Part shown: piece after piece, positions 17,312 to 26,183 of the stretch
Layout of the letters: the number at the start of each line of letters is the position of its first letter
How positions within the stretch are numbered: position 1 is the first letter of the stretch
Assembly (NCBI GenBank): GCA_963789275.1
Contig: CAWBKF010000004.1
Span: 1 to 64,000 of the forward strand
DNA from: DAHUYF01 sp963789275
Lineage (GTDB): Bacteria > Pseudomonadota > Alphaproteobacteria > ATCC43930 > CGMCC-115725
Length of the DNA: 64,000 bases
Reading direction: 5' to 3'
Program-made: the position numbers and the translations under genes
The notes under the pieces: generated by a model
Told to the model about the DNA's origin: nothing
The model's database searches: none
The model's input: the letters and a program-made list of their open reading frames with translations, nothing else

Positions 17312-18935
17312 CGGCGCGGCGGGCGGCGGCGTATTCGGCGTCGCGCAGCTCGCGGCGCAGCAGCTTGCCCGAGACGGTGCGGGGCAGGTCGGAGACGAAA
17401 TCGATGCGGCGCGGATATTTATAGGGCGCGGCTACGCGCTTCACATGCTCCTGCAGCGCCCGCGACGAGCTCGGGCGAGCCGCTCTCGCCTGGCTTCAGG
17501 ATGACGAACGCCTTCACGATCTCGCCACGCTCGGCGTCGGGCGAGCCGACGACGGCGCATTCCTGGACGGCGGGATGCTCGATCAGCGCGTTCTCGACCT
17601 CGAGCGGCCCGATGCGATAGCCGGCCGAGTTGATCACGTCATCGGCGCGGCCGTGATAGAAGAGATAACCCTCCGCGTCCTGATGGGCGGTGTCGTTGGT
17701 GAGGAACCAGGAGACGCCGTCCGCCTCGAGCACAGTCTCGCGCGACCGCTCGGGCTCGCGCCAATAGCCAAGCATGAGCTGCGGATTGGGAAGCCGGATC
17801 GCCAGCATGCCGGTCTCGCCCGCCGGCAGCACGCGGCCTTGCGCATCGATCACCGCCGCCGCGGTGCCGGGGAGCGGCTTGCCCATCGAGCCCGGCTTCA
17901 CCGGCAAGGCAGGGTAGTTGAGCACGGTCATCAGCGTCTCGGTCTGACCGTAGCCGTCGAGCAGCTTGACCCCCGTCCGCGCTTCCCAGGCGGTGACGAT
18001 CTCGGGATTGACGGTCTCGCCGGCCGAGACGGTCAGCCGCAACCGCGAGAAGTCGCAACCTTCGAGGTCCAGGAGCAGCAACCGGCGCAGCTCGGTTGCG
18101 GCGGCGCAGAACACGCTGACGCCATAGCGCTGCAACAGCTCGAGCCGGCGCAGCGGATCGAACGGGCCGTTGTGGAACAGCACGGCCGAGCCGCAACTCC
18201 AGGGGCCGAAGAGAATGCTCGTGCCGGCCTTGCTCCAGCCGGTATCGGCGGTGCACCACATGAGATCACGCTCGGTCAGGCTCAGCCAGTACCAGGCCGA
18301 GACGCGCCAGGCGAAAAGCCCGCGCGCGGCATGGGTCACGCCCTTGGGCTGTCCCGTCGAGCCGGAGGTGTAATAGATGATGGCGGGCTCGTCGGCGGCG
18401 AGAAACATCGGCGAAAAGGCGGGCGACGAGGCTGCGAGCGCCGCGGCGAAATCGGTCCAGCCGGCAGGCGCGCCGCCGACGCTGAGCCGGGCGCGCAGCC
18501 GCCCGGAAAACTCTGCGAACTTGCCGCAATTGGCCACGGTGGTGATGGCCGCCACGACCTCGGCATGCTCGAGCCGATAGGCGATGTCGCTGTCGGTCAG
18601 CATCTCGATCGACGGGATCGGAATGGCGCCGAGCCGGAGACAGCCCAGCATGGCAATCTGCCATTGCGGTATCCGCGGCAGCATCACCAGCACGCGGTCG
18701 CCTTTCCTGACGCCGGCGTCGCGCAACGCATTGGCGCAGCGGCATGAGAGCGCGCGAGCGCGGCGAAGGTGTAGCGCTCCTCGCGCCCGGACGCGTCGCA
18801 CCAGATCAGGGCGAGACGCGCGGGATCTTCGGCATAGCGGTCGACGACATCGGCAGCGAAATTGAAGCGCGCCGGAATCTCCCAGGCGAAGTCGCGATAC
18901 GCCTGCTCGTACTGATCCATCGGTGCCCGCCGCAT
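17271..18935 (-). pseudogene. Acyl-CoA synthetase (AMP-binding, ANL superfamily), two frameshifts
   Basis: The span of 555 codons matches the usual length. Motifs: YYTSGSTGQPKG (A3), LLDGYGQTE (A5), YHGRADDVINSAGYRIGPLE (A8) and the C-terminal catalytic lysine in LPRTVSGKLLRRELRD (A10). The first frame change is near 18745 (between TFAALARS and CRCANALRDAGV); the second is near 17465 (after SPELVA, before LQEHVKRVAAPYKYPRR). With both repaired the protein is complete. The ATG at 18935 has GGGAGGGA upstream. The domain layout suggests activation of a medium-chain or aromatic acid, perhaps the product of the neighbouring aldehyde oxidoreductase (inference). Confidence 0.8.
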
Positions 18936-18965
18936 CGAACATCCCTCCCCGGGAGATCTTGCCGC

Positions 18966-19019
18966 CTTAGACGGCGTCGTTTGATCCATTTACTTAGACG
19001 GCGTCGTTTGATCCATTTG
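18966..19019. repeat. 27-bp tandem direct repeat, two copies
   Basis: Two adjacent copies of a 27-base unit starting CTTAGACGGCGTCGTTTGAT (18966-18992 and 18993-19019), identical except the last base. It lies in the divergent control region, 55 bases before the sugar-operon -35 box, so it could be a pair of regulator sites, for instance for the TetR protein encoded at the operon end. Confidence 0.75.
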
Positions 19020-19073
19020 AGCCCGAGCCGGACGCGAAATTCAAGCGATTGAACGCCGGTTCGATTGATCGGC

Positions 19074-19101
19074 TTGACGGTCCCCAAGGTTGTGGTAGCG
19101 T
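19074..19101 (+). promoter_or_regulatory. Putative sigma-70 promoter of the ribose-type transporter operon
   Basis: TTGACG at 19074-19079 and TAGCGT at 19096-19101 with a 16-bp spacer, a form common in alphaproteobacteria. A GGAGGAAACG ribosome site and the ATG of a small ORF (19119) follow directly. Confidence 0.5.
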
Positions 19102-19118
19102 CTCGCCCGGAGGAAACG

Positions 19119-19313
19119 ATGGCGAGCCTCAGCGCAGGACAACTGCGCGGCCCAGTCACTCACCGGAAGACCAGGAGACAGGTCCCGCTGCGGCGGCCGC
19201 CGTCGATCCCTCGCGCTTTCCGACCCTTCCCTCAACAATGGTCCGCGCGCTCCGCTTCTTCACCTTCGGGCGGTGCGCGGCGGTATCGTGGCGGCGGGAG
19301 CAGCTCGCCATGA
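19119..19313 (+). CDS. Small ORF (leader peptide candidate) overlapping the permease start
   Basis: 64 codons from ATG 19119, preceded by a strong GGAGGAAACG site and ending in TGA that overlaps the permease ATG at 19310 (ATGA). The product is basic and Pro/Ser/Arg-rich (MASLSAGQLRGPVTHRKTRR start), resembles no family I know and has poor codon structure, so it may not be a functional protein. Its ribosome site is better than that of the permease, and translational coupling through the overlap is possible. Alternatively it is an out-of-frame remnant of an N-terminal extension of the permease. Confidence 0.35.
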   Translation: MASLSAGQLRGPVTHRKTRRQVPLRRPPSIPRAFRPFPQQWSARSASSPSGGARRYRGGGSSSP

Positions 19314-20281
19314 AGCGGCCGCGCCTCACGCAGCAGAGCATCGTCTTCGTCCTCTTCGTGGCGCTGTTCATCGTCTTCTCGGTGTTGCTGCCCGGCTTCC
19401 TCAGCGCCGACAACATGCTGACCCTGCTGCAGAACGTGGCGGTGCTCGGCATTCTCGGCCTCGCCATGGGGCTGGTGGTGATCGGACGCGGCATCGATAT
19501 CTCGCTGGTGGCCTCGCTGGCGGTGCCGGCGGGGCTGGTGCTGCAGATGGTGCAGGACGGCCATTCGCTGCCGACGGCGCTGCTCGCGGCGCTGGCGCTC
19601 AGCCTCGCTTTCGGCCTGGTCAATGGCTGGCTCATCGCCTATGCGGAAGTGCCGTCGCTGTTCACCACGCTCGCCTCCGGCCTGTTCCTCGCCGGGCTCG
19701 GCCAGGTGGCGTTCTTCCAGCTCGACGTGGTGCAATGGAGCCCGGCGCTCGATCGCCTTGCCTGGCTTGGCCAGGGCACGCTCGCCGGCATCCCCACCCC
19801 GGTGATCATGTTTGGCCTCGCCAGCATCGCGGTGGCGCTGTTCCTGCGCCTCACCCGGATCGGCGGCTATGTCTACGCCATCGGCGACAATCCCTTCGCG
19901 GCGCGGGTCACCGGCATCCCGACGCGGCCGGTGATCGTGCTGCAATACGTGCTGGCGGCGCTGATCGGCGCCTTTGCCGGCATGGTCATGGCGGCCTCGG
20001 TCAACAGCATGCCGACGCGCATCTTCAACTCGACGCTGATCTACGACGTCATCCTGGTGGTGGTGCTCGGCGGCATCGGGCTCTCCGGCGGCCGCGGCGG
20101 CGTCGTCAACGTGATCATCGGCACGCTGCTGATCGGCACCATGCTCAACGGCATGACCATCCTCGACGTGTCCTATTCCGGGCAGAATCTGATCAAGGGG
20201 CTGGTGCTGCTGGTGGCGATCCTCACGGATTCCTTCATCAACCCGCGCAACGAGGAAACGGCTCAGCAAGGCGACATCTGA
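19310..20281 (+). CDS. Ribose/sugar-type ABC transporter permease (RbsC family)
   Basis: 323 residues, BPD_transp_2 family of CUT2 transporters, about nine hydrophobic segments. Typical patterns are LGLAMGLVVIGRGIDISL near residue 60, the coupling-loop region VYAIGDNPFAARVTGIPTR and VVLGGIGLSGGRGGVVNVI near the end. It is the first of two permeases in this operon. The ATG at 19310 was chosen by homology; upstream sequence in this frame has no family similarity. Confidence 0.88.
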   Translation: MKRPRLTQQSIVFVLFVALFIVFSVLLPGFLSADNMLTLLQNVAVLGILGLAMGLVVIGRGIDISLVASLAVPAGLVLQMVQDGHSLPTALLAALALSLAFGLVNGWLIAYAEVPSLFTTLASGLFLAGLGQVAFFQLDVVQWSPALDRLAWLGQGTLAGIPTPVIMFGLASIAVALFLRLTRIGGYVYAIGDNPFAARVTGIPTRPVIVLQYVLAALIGAFAGMVMAASVNSMPTRIFNSTLIYDVILVVVLGGIGLSGGRGGVVNVIIGTLLIGTMLNGMTILDVSYSGQNLIKGLVLLVAILTDSFINPRNEETAQQGDI

Positions 20282-20321
20282 CGCCGCTTGCACTTCAGGT
20301 CGCTCATAGAGGGAGGCGTTC

Positions 20322-21347
20322 ATGATCGGGATCTATTGGGTGTCAGCGTCGCGCGCGGCGTTGGCGGGGCTCGGGCTCCTGGCGCTGCAGGCGATGCCGG
20401 CGTTGGCGCAAAAGGGCTTGGACGAGCCGTTCCAGGCGGCGTTCAAGGACTCGCTCGCCGGCAAGGTGGTGGCCTTCGTGCCCGTGGCGATGAATTTCGA
20501 TCTGGCCCAGGGCTGGTATGCGGGGGTGAAGCGCGAGCTCGAGCCGTTCGGCATCAAGATGGAGGTGCGCGATCCCAATTGGAGCACCAACGCCGGCGCC
20601 CAGGCGGTGACGACGCTGCTGTCGGAGAAGCCGGCAGTGATGATCATCCACAATCCCGACGTGCAAACTTACGCCAAGCTGCTGCAGCGCGCCGAGAATG
20701 AAGGGATCTACGTCGTCCAAATCAATATGGGCTCGGCTTATCGCACCACCGCGTTTGTCGGCGCCAACTGGATCGAGATCGGCGAGCGCGACACCGAAGC
20801 CGTGGTGCAGGCCTGCCAGGGCAAGTCGAACAAGATCGCCATCGTGCAAGGCGCGCTGTCGGCGGCGGCGAGCGCCTATACACTCAAAGGCGTCGAGAAC
20901 GTGCTGGCGAAGCACCCCGACATCAAGGTGGTGTCGAGCCAGGCCGCGGATTGGGACGCGGCCAAAGCCAAGGCGATCACCCAGACCGTGCTCAAGCAGA
21001 ACCCCGATCTCTGCGGCATCGTAGGGTTCTGGGACGGCATGGATATCGGCACCTCCGCAGCGGTGAAAGAGGCCGGGCTCACCGGCAAGGTGTTCGTCGC
21101 CACTTCCGGCGGCGGCGAGCAGCGCGGCGCCTGCGACCAGGTGAAGTCCGGCGGCTTCGATCTCGACCTCAGCTATGACGTGCCGACCCAGGCCGCCGAC
21201 ATGGCCGGCATGATCAAATGGCTGCTGTCCTCGGGGATCAAGCCGGGCTCGACCAAGGGCTCGATGTATACGACGCTGATCCCGATCACCAAGGACAATG
21301 CCGGCACCGACGGCACCTGCTGGAGCCTCGCCCGGATGACGCAGTAG
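20322..21347 (+). CDS. Sugar-type periplasmic binding protein (RbsB/Peripla_BP_4 family)
   Basis: 341 residues with a Sec signal (ASRAALAGLGLLALQAMPALAQ). The mature part has the CUT2 binding-protein pattern: KVVAFVPVAMNFDLAQGWYAG, PAVMIIHNPDVQTYAKLLQ, AENEGIYVVQINMG and CGIVGFWDGMDIG. It should deliver a sugar, polyol or related ligand to the two permeases. The ligand is unknown; the neighbouring lactonase-like propellers hint at a lactone or sugar-acid precursor. Confidence 0.88.
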   Translation: MIGIYWVSASRAALAGLGLLALQAMPALAQKGLDEPFQAAFKDSLAGKVVAFVPVAMNFDLAQGWYAGVKRELEPFGIKMEVRDPNWSTNAGAQAVTTLLSEKPAVMIIHNPDVQTYAKLLQRAENEGIYVVQINMGSAYRTTAFVGANWIEIGERDTEAVVQACQGKSNKIAIVQGALSAAASAYTLKGVENVLAKHPDIKVVSSQAADWDAAKAKAITQTVLKQNPDLCGIVGFWDGMDIGTSAAVKEAGLTGKVFVATSGGGEQRGACDQVKSGGFDLDLSYDVPTQAADMAGMIKWLLSSGIKPGSTKGSMYTTLIPITKDNAGTDGTCWSLARMTQ

Positions 21348-21356
21348 CTGGCAGAC

Positions 21357-21434
21357 CCGGGCGGGTCCCCGCCGCCTTGCGGCAGCGGATCCGCCCGGCG
21401 GCTCTGCTACCGCCCCGCCGGCGCCACGCCGGCG
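21357..21434 (+). other. Two strong intergenic hairpins after the binding-protein gene
   Basis: Hairpin one has arms CCGGGCGG (21357-21364) and CCGCCCGG (21391-21398), with an inner GCCGC-CTT-GCGGC stem. Hairpin two is CGCCGGCG-CCA-CGCCGGCG (21416-21434). There is no T tract. Such structures after binding-protein genes commonly block 3' exonucleases and raise binding-protein levels over the permease. Confidence 0.6.
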
Positions 21435-21471
21435 GGAGGGAGGACGTACTGCCGCTTCTCACGGAAAGAAG

Positions 21472-23589
21472 ATGAACGAAAAGCTCGTCAGCTTGCGCTA
21501 CCGCTTCTGGCCCGACCACCTCTTGGGCGAGATCCTGTCGAAGCGCTGGACCGAGACGGCGATCCCGGTGATCGTGCTGATCGTCGTCGCCATCGTCTTC
21601 AGCCGCGCCATCGACGGCTTCCTGTCGCCGGCGAGCCTCGGCGACAGCGCGCGCCAGGCCGGCGAGATCGGCTTCGTCGTGCTCGGCGTGGCGCTGGTGA
21701 TCATCGTCGGCGGCATCGATCTCTCGGTCGGCTCGATGTTCGCGCTCACCGATTTCTGCGCCCTCTTCTGCCTCGACGTGCTGAACTGGCCGGTAGCGGC
21801 GGTGATCCCGGCCACGATCCTGGTGGGCTGCCTGCTCGGCGCGGTCAATGGGCTCCTCATCGGCTATCTACGCCTGCGCGCCTTCATCACCACGCTCATC
21901 ACGCTCATCGTCTACCGCGCCGGCTACGATCTGCTGATCCTCGACTATTCCAACCAGATCGCGGCGGCATTTCCCGACATGCCGAGCTGGAACTTCATGG
22001 GCGGTGGCGATCTCTTCGGCGTGCCCAGCGTCGCGCTGGTCTATGCCGTGGTCGCGATCTTCGGGCATGTGTTCCTGACGCGGCTCAGGCCGGGCTGGCA
22101 CATCACCGCGATCGGCGGCTCGCGCCGCTCCGCCTATAATTCCGGCATTCCGGTCAGGCGCACCATCGCGCTGTGCTATGTCGCGAGCGGCATGCTGACC
22201 GCCCTCGGCGCGCTCTTCTTCGCGGCCCGCCTCGGCACGGTCGGCGGCGACATCGGCGTCGGGCTCGAGGTCCAGGTGCTGACCGCGGCGATCCTCGGCG
22301 GCATCAGCCTCGGCGGCGGCAAGGGCTCCGTCGCCAAGGCGCTGGTCGGCACGCTGATCGTGCTGCTGATCACCAATGGTCTCACCACGCTGTCGGCGCC
22401 GGGCGGCGTCAACCGCATGGTGCTGGCCGGCATCCTGCTGCTGGCGGCGATGATCGACATACGCTGGGTCAAGAACCGCTACCGCATCATCAGCAAGGTC
22501 TATGTCAGCCCCACCTATCATGCGATGCCGGCGATGCCGACGACGGCGCCCGACAGCGGCACGCCGTTCGCGCTCAACGACCGGCTGCGCACGGTGAGCG
22601 AGATCGGGCTCGGCCGCATCGAGGCGCCGGAGGACGTGATCCTCGACCGCGAGGACAATCTCTATGCGGGCTCGCGCCACGGCGACATCATCCGCTTCTT
22701 CCCGCCCGACTACGAGCGCATGGAGGTCTATGCCCATATCGGCGGCCAGCCGCTGGGCATGGCCTTCGATCGCCAGGACAATCTCTATGTCTGCATCGGC
22801 GGCATGGGGCTCTACCGCATCACGCCCGAGCGCAAGGTCGAGAAGGCGACCGACGAGACCAACCGCAGCCTCACCTCGGTCAATGACGACAGCCGGCTGC
22901 GCCTCGCCGACGATCTCGACATCGCCGATGACGGGCGGGTGTTCTTTTCCGAGGCCACCGTGCGCTACGAGATGCATGAATGGCCGGTGGACGGGCTCGA
23001 GGCGCGCGGCAATGGCCGCATCATCTGCTACGATCCCAACACCAACACCACCCGCACCGTGCTGCGCGGCCTCAAATTCCCCAACGGCGTCTGCATCGCC
23101 AGCGACGGGCAGTCGATCCTGTTCGCGGAGACCTGGGGCTGCACGGTGAAGCGCTACTGGTTCGCCGGCCCTAAGACCGGCAGCATCGAGATGGTGCTCG
23201 ACAATCTCCCGGGCTATCCCGACAACATCAACCTGGCATCGGACGGCAATTACTGGCTGGCGCTGGTGGGCATGCGCTGCCCCGCGCTCGACCTCGCCTG
23301 GCGCATGCCGGGTTTCCGGCGGCGCATGGCGAAGCGGCTGCCCATCGACGAGTGGCTCTTCCCCAACATCAATACCGGCTGCGTCGTCAAGTTCAACGAG
23401 CGCGGCGAGATCCTGGAGTCGCTGTGGGATCTCGGCGGGGTCAATCATCCGATGATCACCTCGATGCGCGAGCATCGCGGCCATCTCTATCTCGGCGGCA
23501 TCCAGAACAACCGCATCGGCCGCTATACGCTTGCCGATGCCGATCGCGATTTCGTGCAGTACGATGTGCGCTGGGGGCGGCGCGCATGA
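21472..23589 (+). CDS. Fusion: CUT2 sugar ABC permease + C-terminal strictosidine-synthase/SMP-30-like beta-propeller
   Basis: 705 residues, one open frame. Residues 1-340 are an RbsC-type permease (GVALVIIVGGIDLSVGSMFA; ITAIGGSRRSAYNSGIPVRR; ILGGISLGGGKGSVAKALVG). Residues 375-705 form a six-bladed propeller of the strictosidine synthase/APMAP/SMP-30 type, with repeats such as APEDVILDREDNLYAGSRHG, GQPLGMAFDRQDNLYVC, LADDLDIADDGRVFFSEA and FPNGVCIASDGQSILFAETW. These folds often have Ca-dependent lactonase or hydrolase activity. A single-base error cannot explain the join, because both parts and the linker share one frame. Which side of the membrane the propeller faces depends on the number of permease helices, which I cannot settle by eye. 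Confidence 0.88.
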   Translation: MNEKLVSLRYRFWPDHLLGEILSKRWTETAIPVIVLIVVAIVFSRAIDGFLSPASLGDSARQAGEIGFVVLGVALVIIVGGIDLSVGSMFALTDFCALFCLDVLNWPVAAVIPATILVGCLLGAVNGLLIGYLRLRAFITTLITLIVYRAGYDLLILDYSNQIAAAFPDMPSWNFMGGGDLFGVPSVALVYAVVAIFGHVFLTRLRPGWHITAIGGSRRSAYNSGIPVRRTIALCYVASGMLTALGALFFAARLGTVGGDIGVGLEVQVLTAAILGGISLGGGKGSVAKALVGTLIVLLITNGLTTLSAPGGVNRMVLAGILLLAAMIDIRWVKNRYRIISKVYVSPTYHAMPAMPTTAPDSGTPFALNDRLRTVSEIGLGRIEAPEDVILDREDNLYAGSRHGDIIRFFPPDYERMEVYAHIGGQPLGMAFDRQDNLYVCIGGMGLYRITPERKVEKATDETNRSLTSVNDDSRLRLADDLDIADDGRVFFSEATVRYEMHEWPVDGLEARGNGRIICYDPNTNTTRTVLRGLKFPNGVCIASDGQSILFAETWGCTVKRYWFAGPKTGSIEMVLDNLPGYPDNINLASDGNYWLALVGMRCPALDLAWRMPGFRRRMAKRLPIDEWLFPNINTGCVVKFNERGEILESLWDLGGVNHPMITSMREHRGHLYLGGIQNNRIGRYTLADADRDFVQYDVRWGRRA

Positions 23590-24686
23590 TGGCAGCACTA
23601 GGACATCTCGCCGACCGTCTGCTCGGCCGTGGCGAAGCGTCGATCACGGTGCCGCCCTTCGACGGCCAGCTCAAGCCGAACCAGTTGCTGGAGACCGCGC
23701 CGGTGGCCGCCACCCTCGAGGCGCCCGAGGATCTCGCCACCGACGGCAAGGCGGTGTTCGTCGCCGACGGTGCCGCGGTTCTGCGGCTGGGAGGCGGTGT
23801 GCCGGTCGAGGTCGCGCGCTTCGAACGCACCGTCACCGCGCTCTGCTGCCTCGGCGATGGCGGACTCGCCGCGGCGCTCGCGGGCGGCGAGATCACCATC
23901 AGCGGCGGCGCGCATGACGGCAGGCGCTGGGATCAGGCGGCCGGACGCCCGCTCGTCGCGGTCAATGCACTGGCGCCGAGCGCCGACGGACACGGCGTGC
24001 TGGCCACCGACGGCTCGCGCACGCAGCCCTATGAACGCTGGTGCCACGACCTCATGGCGGGCGGCCGCAGCGGCCGCGTCGTCGCGATCGACCTTGCCGG
24101 TGGTGGCGAGCGCGAGATCGCGAGCGGCCTCGCCTATGCCTTCGGCGCCTCGGCGGCCGGGTCGGCGGTCTGGGTGAGCGAGAGCTGGCAGCACCGCGTG
24201 GTGGCGTTCGACGGCACCTCTCCGTGCCGCGCGGTGCTGGAGAACCTCCCCGCCTATCCCTCGCGCCTCACCCCGGCCCAGGGCGGCGGCTATTGGCTCA
24301 CCGCGTTCATCGCCCGCACCCAGCTGGTGGAGTTCGTGCTGCGCGAACCCGCTTATTGCCGGCGCATGATGCGCGAGATCGATCCGCGCTATTGGATCGC
24401 GCCGCGGCTGAGCTCGGGCCACACCTTCCTCGAGCCGATGCAAGGGGCGCACATCAAGACCATGGGCATCCTCAAGCCCTGGGCGCCGCCGCGCTCCTAC
24501 GGCCTGGTCATCCGGCTCTCACCCGAAGGCCTGCCGCGCTATTCGCTGCACAGCCGCGTCGACGGCAGCCATCACGGCGTCGTCGCCGCGGTCGAATGCC
24601 GGGGCGAGCTTTTCGTCCTTGCCAAGGGATGTCGCAAAGTCCTCCGCCTCTCCGTGGCCGCGCTGGAGCGGGAGTTCGTGCCATGA
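23586..24686 (+). CDS. Strictosidine-synthase/SMP-30-like beta-propeller protein
   Basis: 366 residues; ATG overlaps the fusion-gene stop (ATGA). It is a diverged second propeller with the same conserved elements as the fused domain: LEAPEDLATDGKAVFVADGA, WVSESWQHRVVAFDG, LENLPAYPSRLTPAQGGGYW. It has no clear signal peptide, so a cytoplasmic location is the default reading. Two tandem propeller copies in a transporter operon suggest processing of the imported compound, such as opening a lactone. The catalytic metal ligands cannot be assigned with certainty. Confidence 0.8.
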   Translation: MMAALGHLADRLLGRGEASITVPPFDGQLKPNQLLETAPVAATLEAPEDLATDGKAVFVADGAAVLRLGGGVPVEVARFERTVTALCCLGDGGLAAALAGGEITISGGAHDGRRWDQAAGRPLVAVNALAPSADGHGVLATDGSRTQPYERWCHDLMAGGRSGRVVAIDLAGGGEREIASGLAYAFGASAAGSAVWVSESWQHRVVAFDGTSPCRAVLENLPAYPSRLTPAQGGGYWLTAFIARTQLVEFVLREPAYCRRMMREIDPRYWIAPRLSSGHTFLEPMQGAHIKTMGILKPWAPPRSYGLVIRLSPEGLPRYSLHSRVDGSHHGVVAAVECRGELFVLAKGCRKVLRLSVAALEREFVP

Positions 24687-26179
24687 CCACCCCGATCCTG
24701 GAGCTGCGTCGGGCGACCAAGAAATATGCCGGGGTGCCGGCCATCGAGGACATCGATTTCGATCTGCGCCGCGCCGAGATCCATGCGCTGGTCGGCGAGA
24801 ATGGCGCGGGGAAGTCGACGCTCACCAAGGTTATGGCCGGCGTTGTCGCGCTGACCTCGGGCAAGATGCTGGTCGAAGGCCGCGAGGTCCAGCCGCGCAC
24901 GCCGCTCGAGGCGCGCCATCTCGGCATCGCCATGGTGTTCCAGGAGAACAGCCTGGTGCCGACCATGACCGTCGCGCAGAATTTGTTCCTCGGCCAGGAG
25001 AAATTCTACAACCGGCTGCGCGGCATCTACATCGCCGCGCAGCAATTCCTGCAATCGCTCAATTTCGACGTGGCACCCACCACAACGGTGAGCCTGCTCG
25101 GCGCCGCCAAGAAGCAGATGGTGGAAATCGCGCGCGCCGTTCTCCACAACGCTAAGGTCATCATCTTCGACGAGCCGACGGCGAGCCTTACCCCCGAGGA
25201 GAAGAAATATTTCTTCGACCTCGTGCTCGAGCTGAAGCGCCGCGGCGTGTCGGTGATCTTCATCTCGCACGCGCTCGAGGAGGCGCTGCAGATCTCCGAC
25301 CGCATCACCGTGCTGCGCGACGGCAAGCATGTGGTGACCGACGACACGCGCGCCTTCGACCGGGCGCGCATCGTCCAGGCGATGGTTGGCCGCGACCTGT
25401 CGCAGACGCTTTACGGCCGGCGCAAGCAGTCGGTCCGGCCGCCGGGACAGCGCGTGCTGTCGGTGCAGAATTTGCGCATGGCGGCGCTGGTCAAGAATAC
25501 CTCGCTGTCGATCTTCGCCGGCCAGATCACCGGCGTCTTCGGGCTCGTCGGCGCCGGCCGGACCGAGACCTTCAAGGTGGTGGCCGGCGTGATGAAGCGC
25601 GACTTCTTTCATGGCGGCGAGGTGCTGCTGAAGGGGCGAAGGGTGCGCTACCGCGTGCCGGCGCCGGCGGTGCGCGACGGCATCGCCTATGTGACGGAGG
25701 ACCGCAAGGTCGAAGGCTTCTTCGAGACCATGTCGGTCGCGCGCAACATTTATATGGGGCTGCTGGCGAGGCTCGGGCGCCGGCGCATGCTGCTGTCGCA
25801 GCGCGAGGCCGAGAATGTCGGCGAGACCTGGATCAAGGCGCTCAATGTGCGCGCGATCGGCAAGGACGTGAAGGTGGTCGAGCTCTCCGGCGGCAACCAG
25901 CAGAAAGTAGTGATCGCCAAATCCCTGGTGCAGGAGCCCGACCTGATCATCTTCGACGAGCCGACCCGCGGCGTCGATGTCGGCGCCATCGCCGAGATCC
26001 ATCAGCTGATCAACCGGCTGGCCGAAGACGGCAAGGCGGTGGTGGTGATCTCCTCCTATCTGCCGGAGATCATGGCGCTTTCCGACCGCGTCCTGGTCGC
26101 GCGCCAGGGCAAGGTGGTCGAGGAGTTCTCGGCGCTCGAGGCGACGGAAGAGAAGATCATGTATGCGGCGATCCATTAG
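24683..26179 (+). CDS. Two-domain sugar ABC transporter ATP-binding protein (RbsA/MglA family)
   Basis: 498 residues; ATG overlaps the previous stop. Domain 1 has Walker A GENGAGKST, Walker B VIIFDEPTASLTPEE and H-loop FISHALEEA. Its signature is SLLGAAKKQMVEIARAV, where LSxAxxQ is usual. Domain 2 has a degenerate Walker A (GLVGAGRTE), signature ELSGGNQQKVVIAKSL and DEPTRGVDVGA. This asymmetry is normal in the family. It energises the CUT2 transporter encoded upstream. Confidence 0.92.
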   Translation: MTTPILELRRATKKYAGVPAIEDIDFDLRRAEIHALVGENGAGKSTLTKVMAGVVALTSGKMLVEGREVQPRTPLEARHLGIAMVFQENSLVPTMTVAQNLFLGQEKFYNRLRGIYIAAQQFLQSLNFDVAPTTTVSLLGAAKKQMVEIARAVLHNAKVIIFDEPTASLTPEEKKYFFDLVLELKRRGVSVIFISHALEEALQISDRITVLRDGKHVVTDDTRAFDRARIVQAMVGRDLSQTLYGRRKQSVRPPGQRVLSVQNLRMAALVKNTSLSIFAGQITGVFGLVGAGRTETFKVVAGVMKRDFFHGGEVLLKGRRVRYRVPAPAVRDGIAYVTEDRKVEGFFETMSVARNIYMGLLARLGRRRMLLSQREAENVGETWIKALNVRAIGKDVKVVELSGGNQQKVVIAKSLVQEPDLIIFDEPTRGVDVGAIAEIHQLINRLAEDGKAVVVISSYLPEIMALSDRVLVARQGKVVEEFSALEATEEKIMYAAIH

Positions 26180-26183
26180 CGCG

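Larger units (their letters stand above)
18936..19118. other. Divergent intergenic region with tandem repeat
   Basis: The region between the CoA-ligase start (minus) and the sugar-transporter promoter (plus) holds no gene. Its clear structure is a 27-bp direct repeat, described separately, and the promoter at 19074-19101. Confidence 0.5.
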
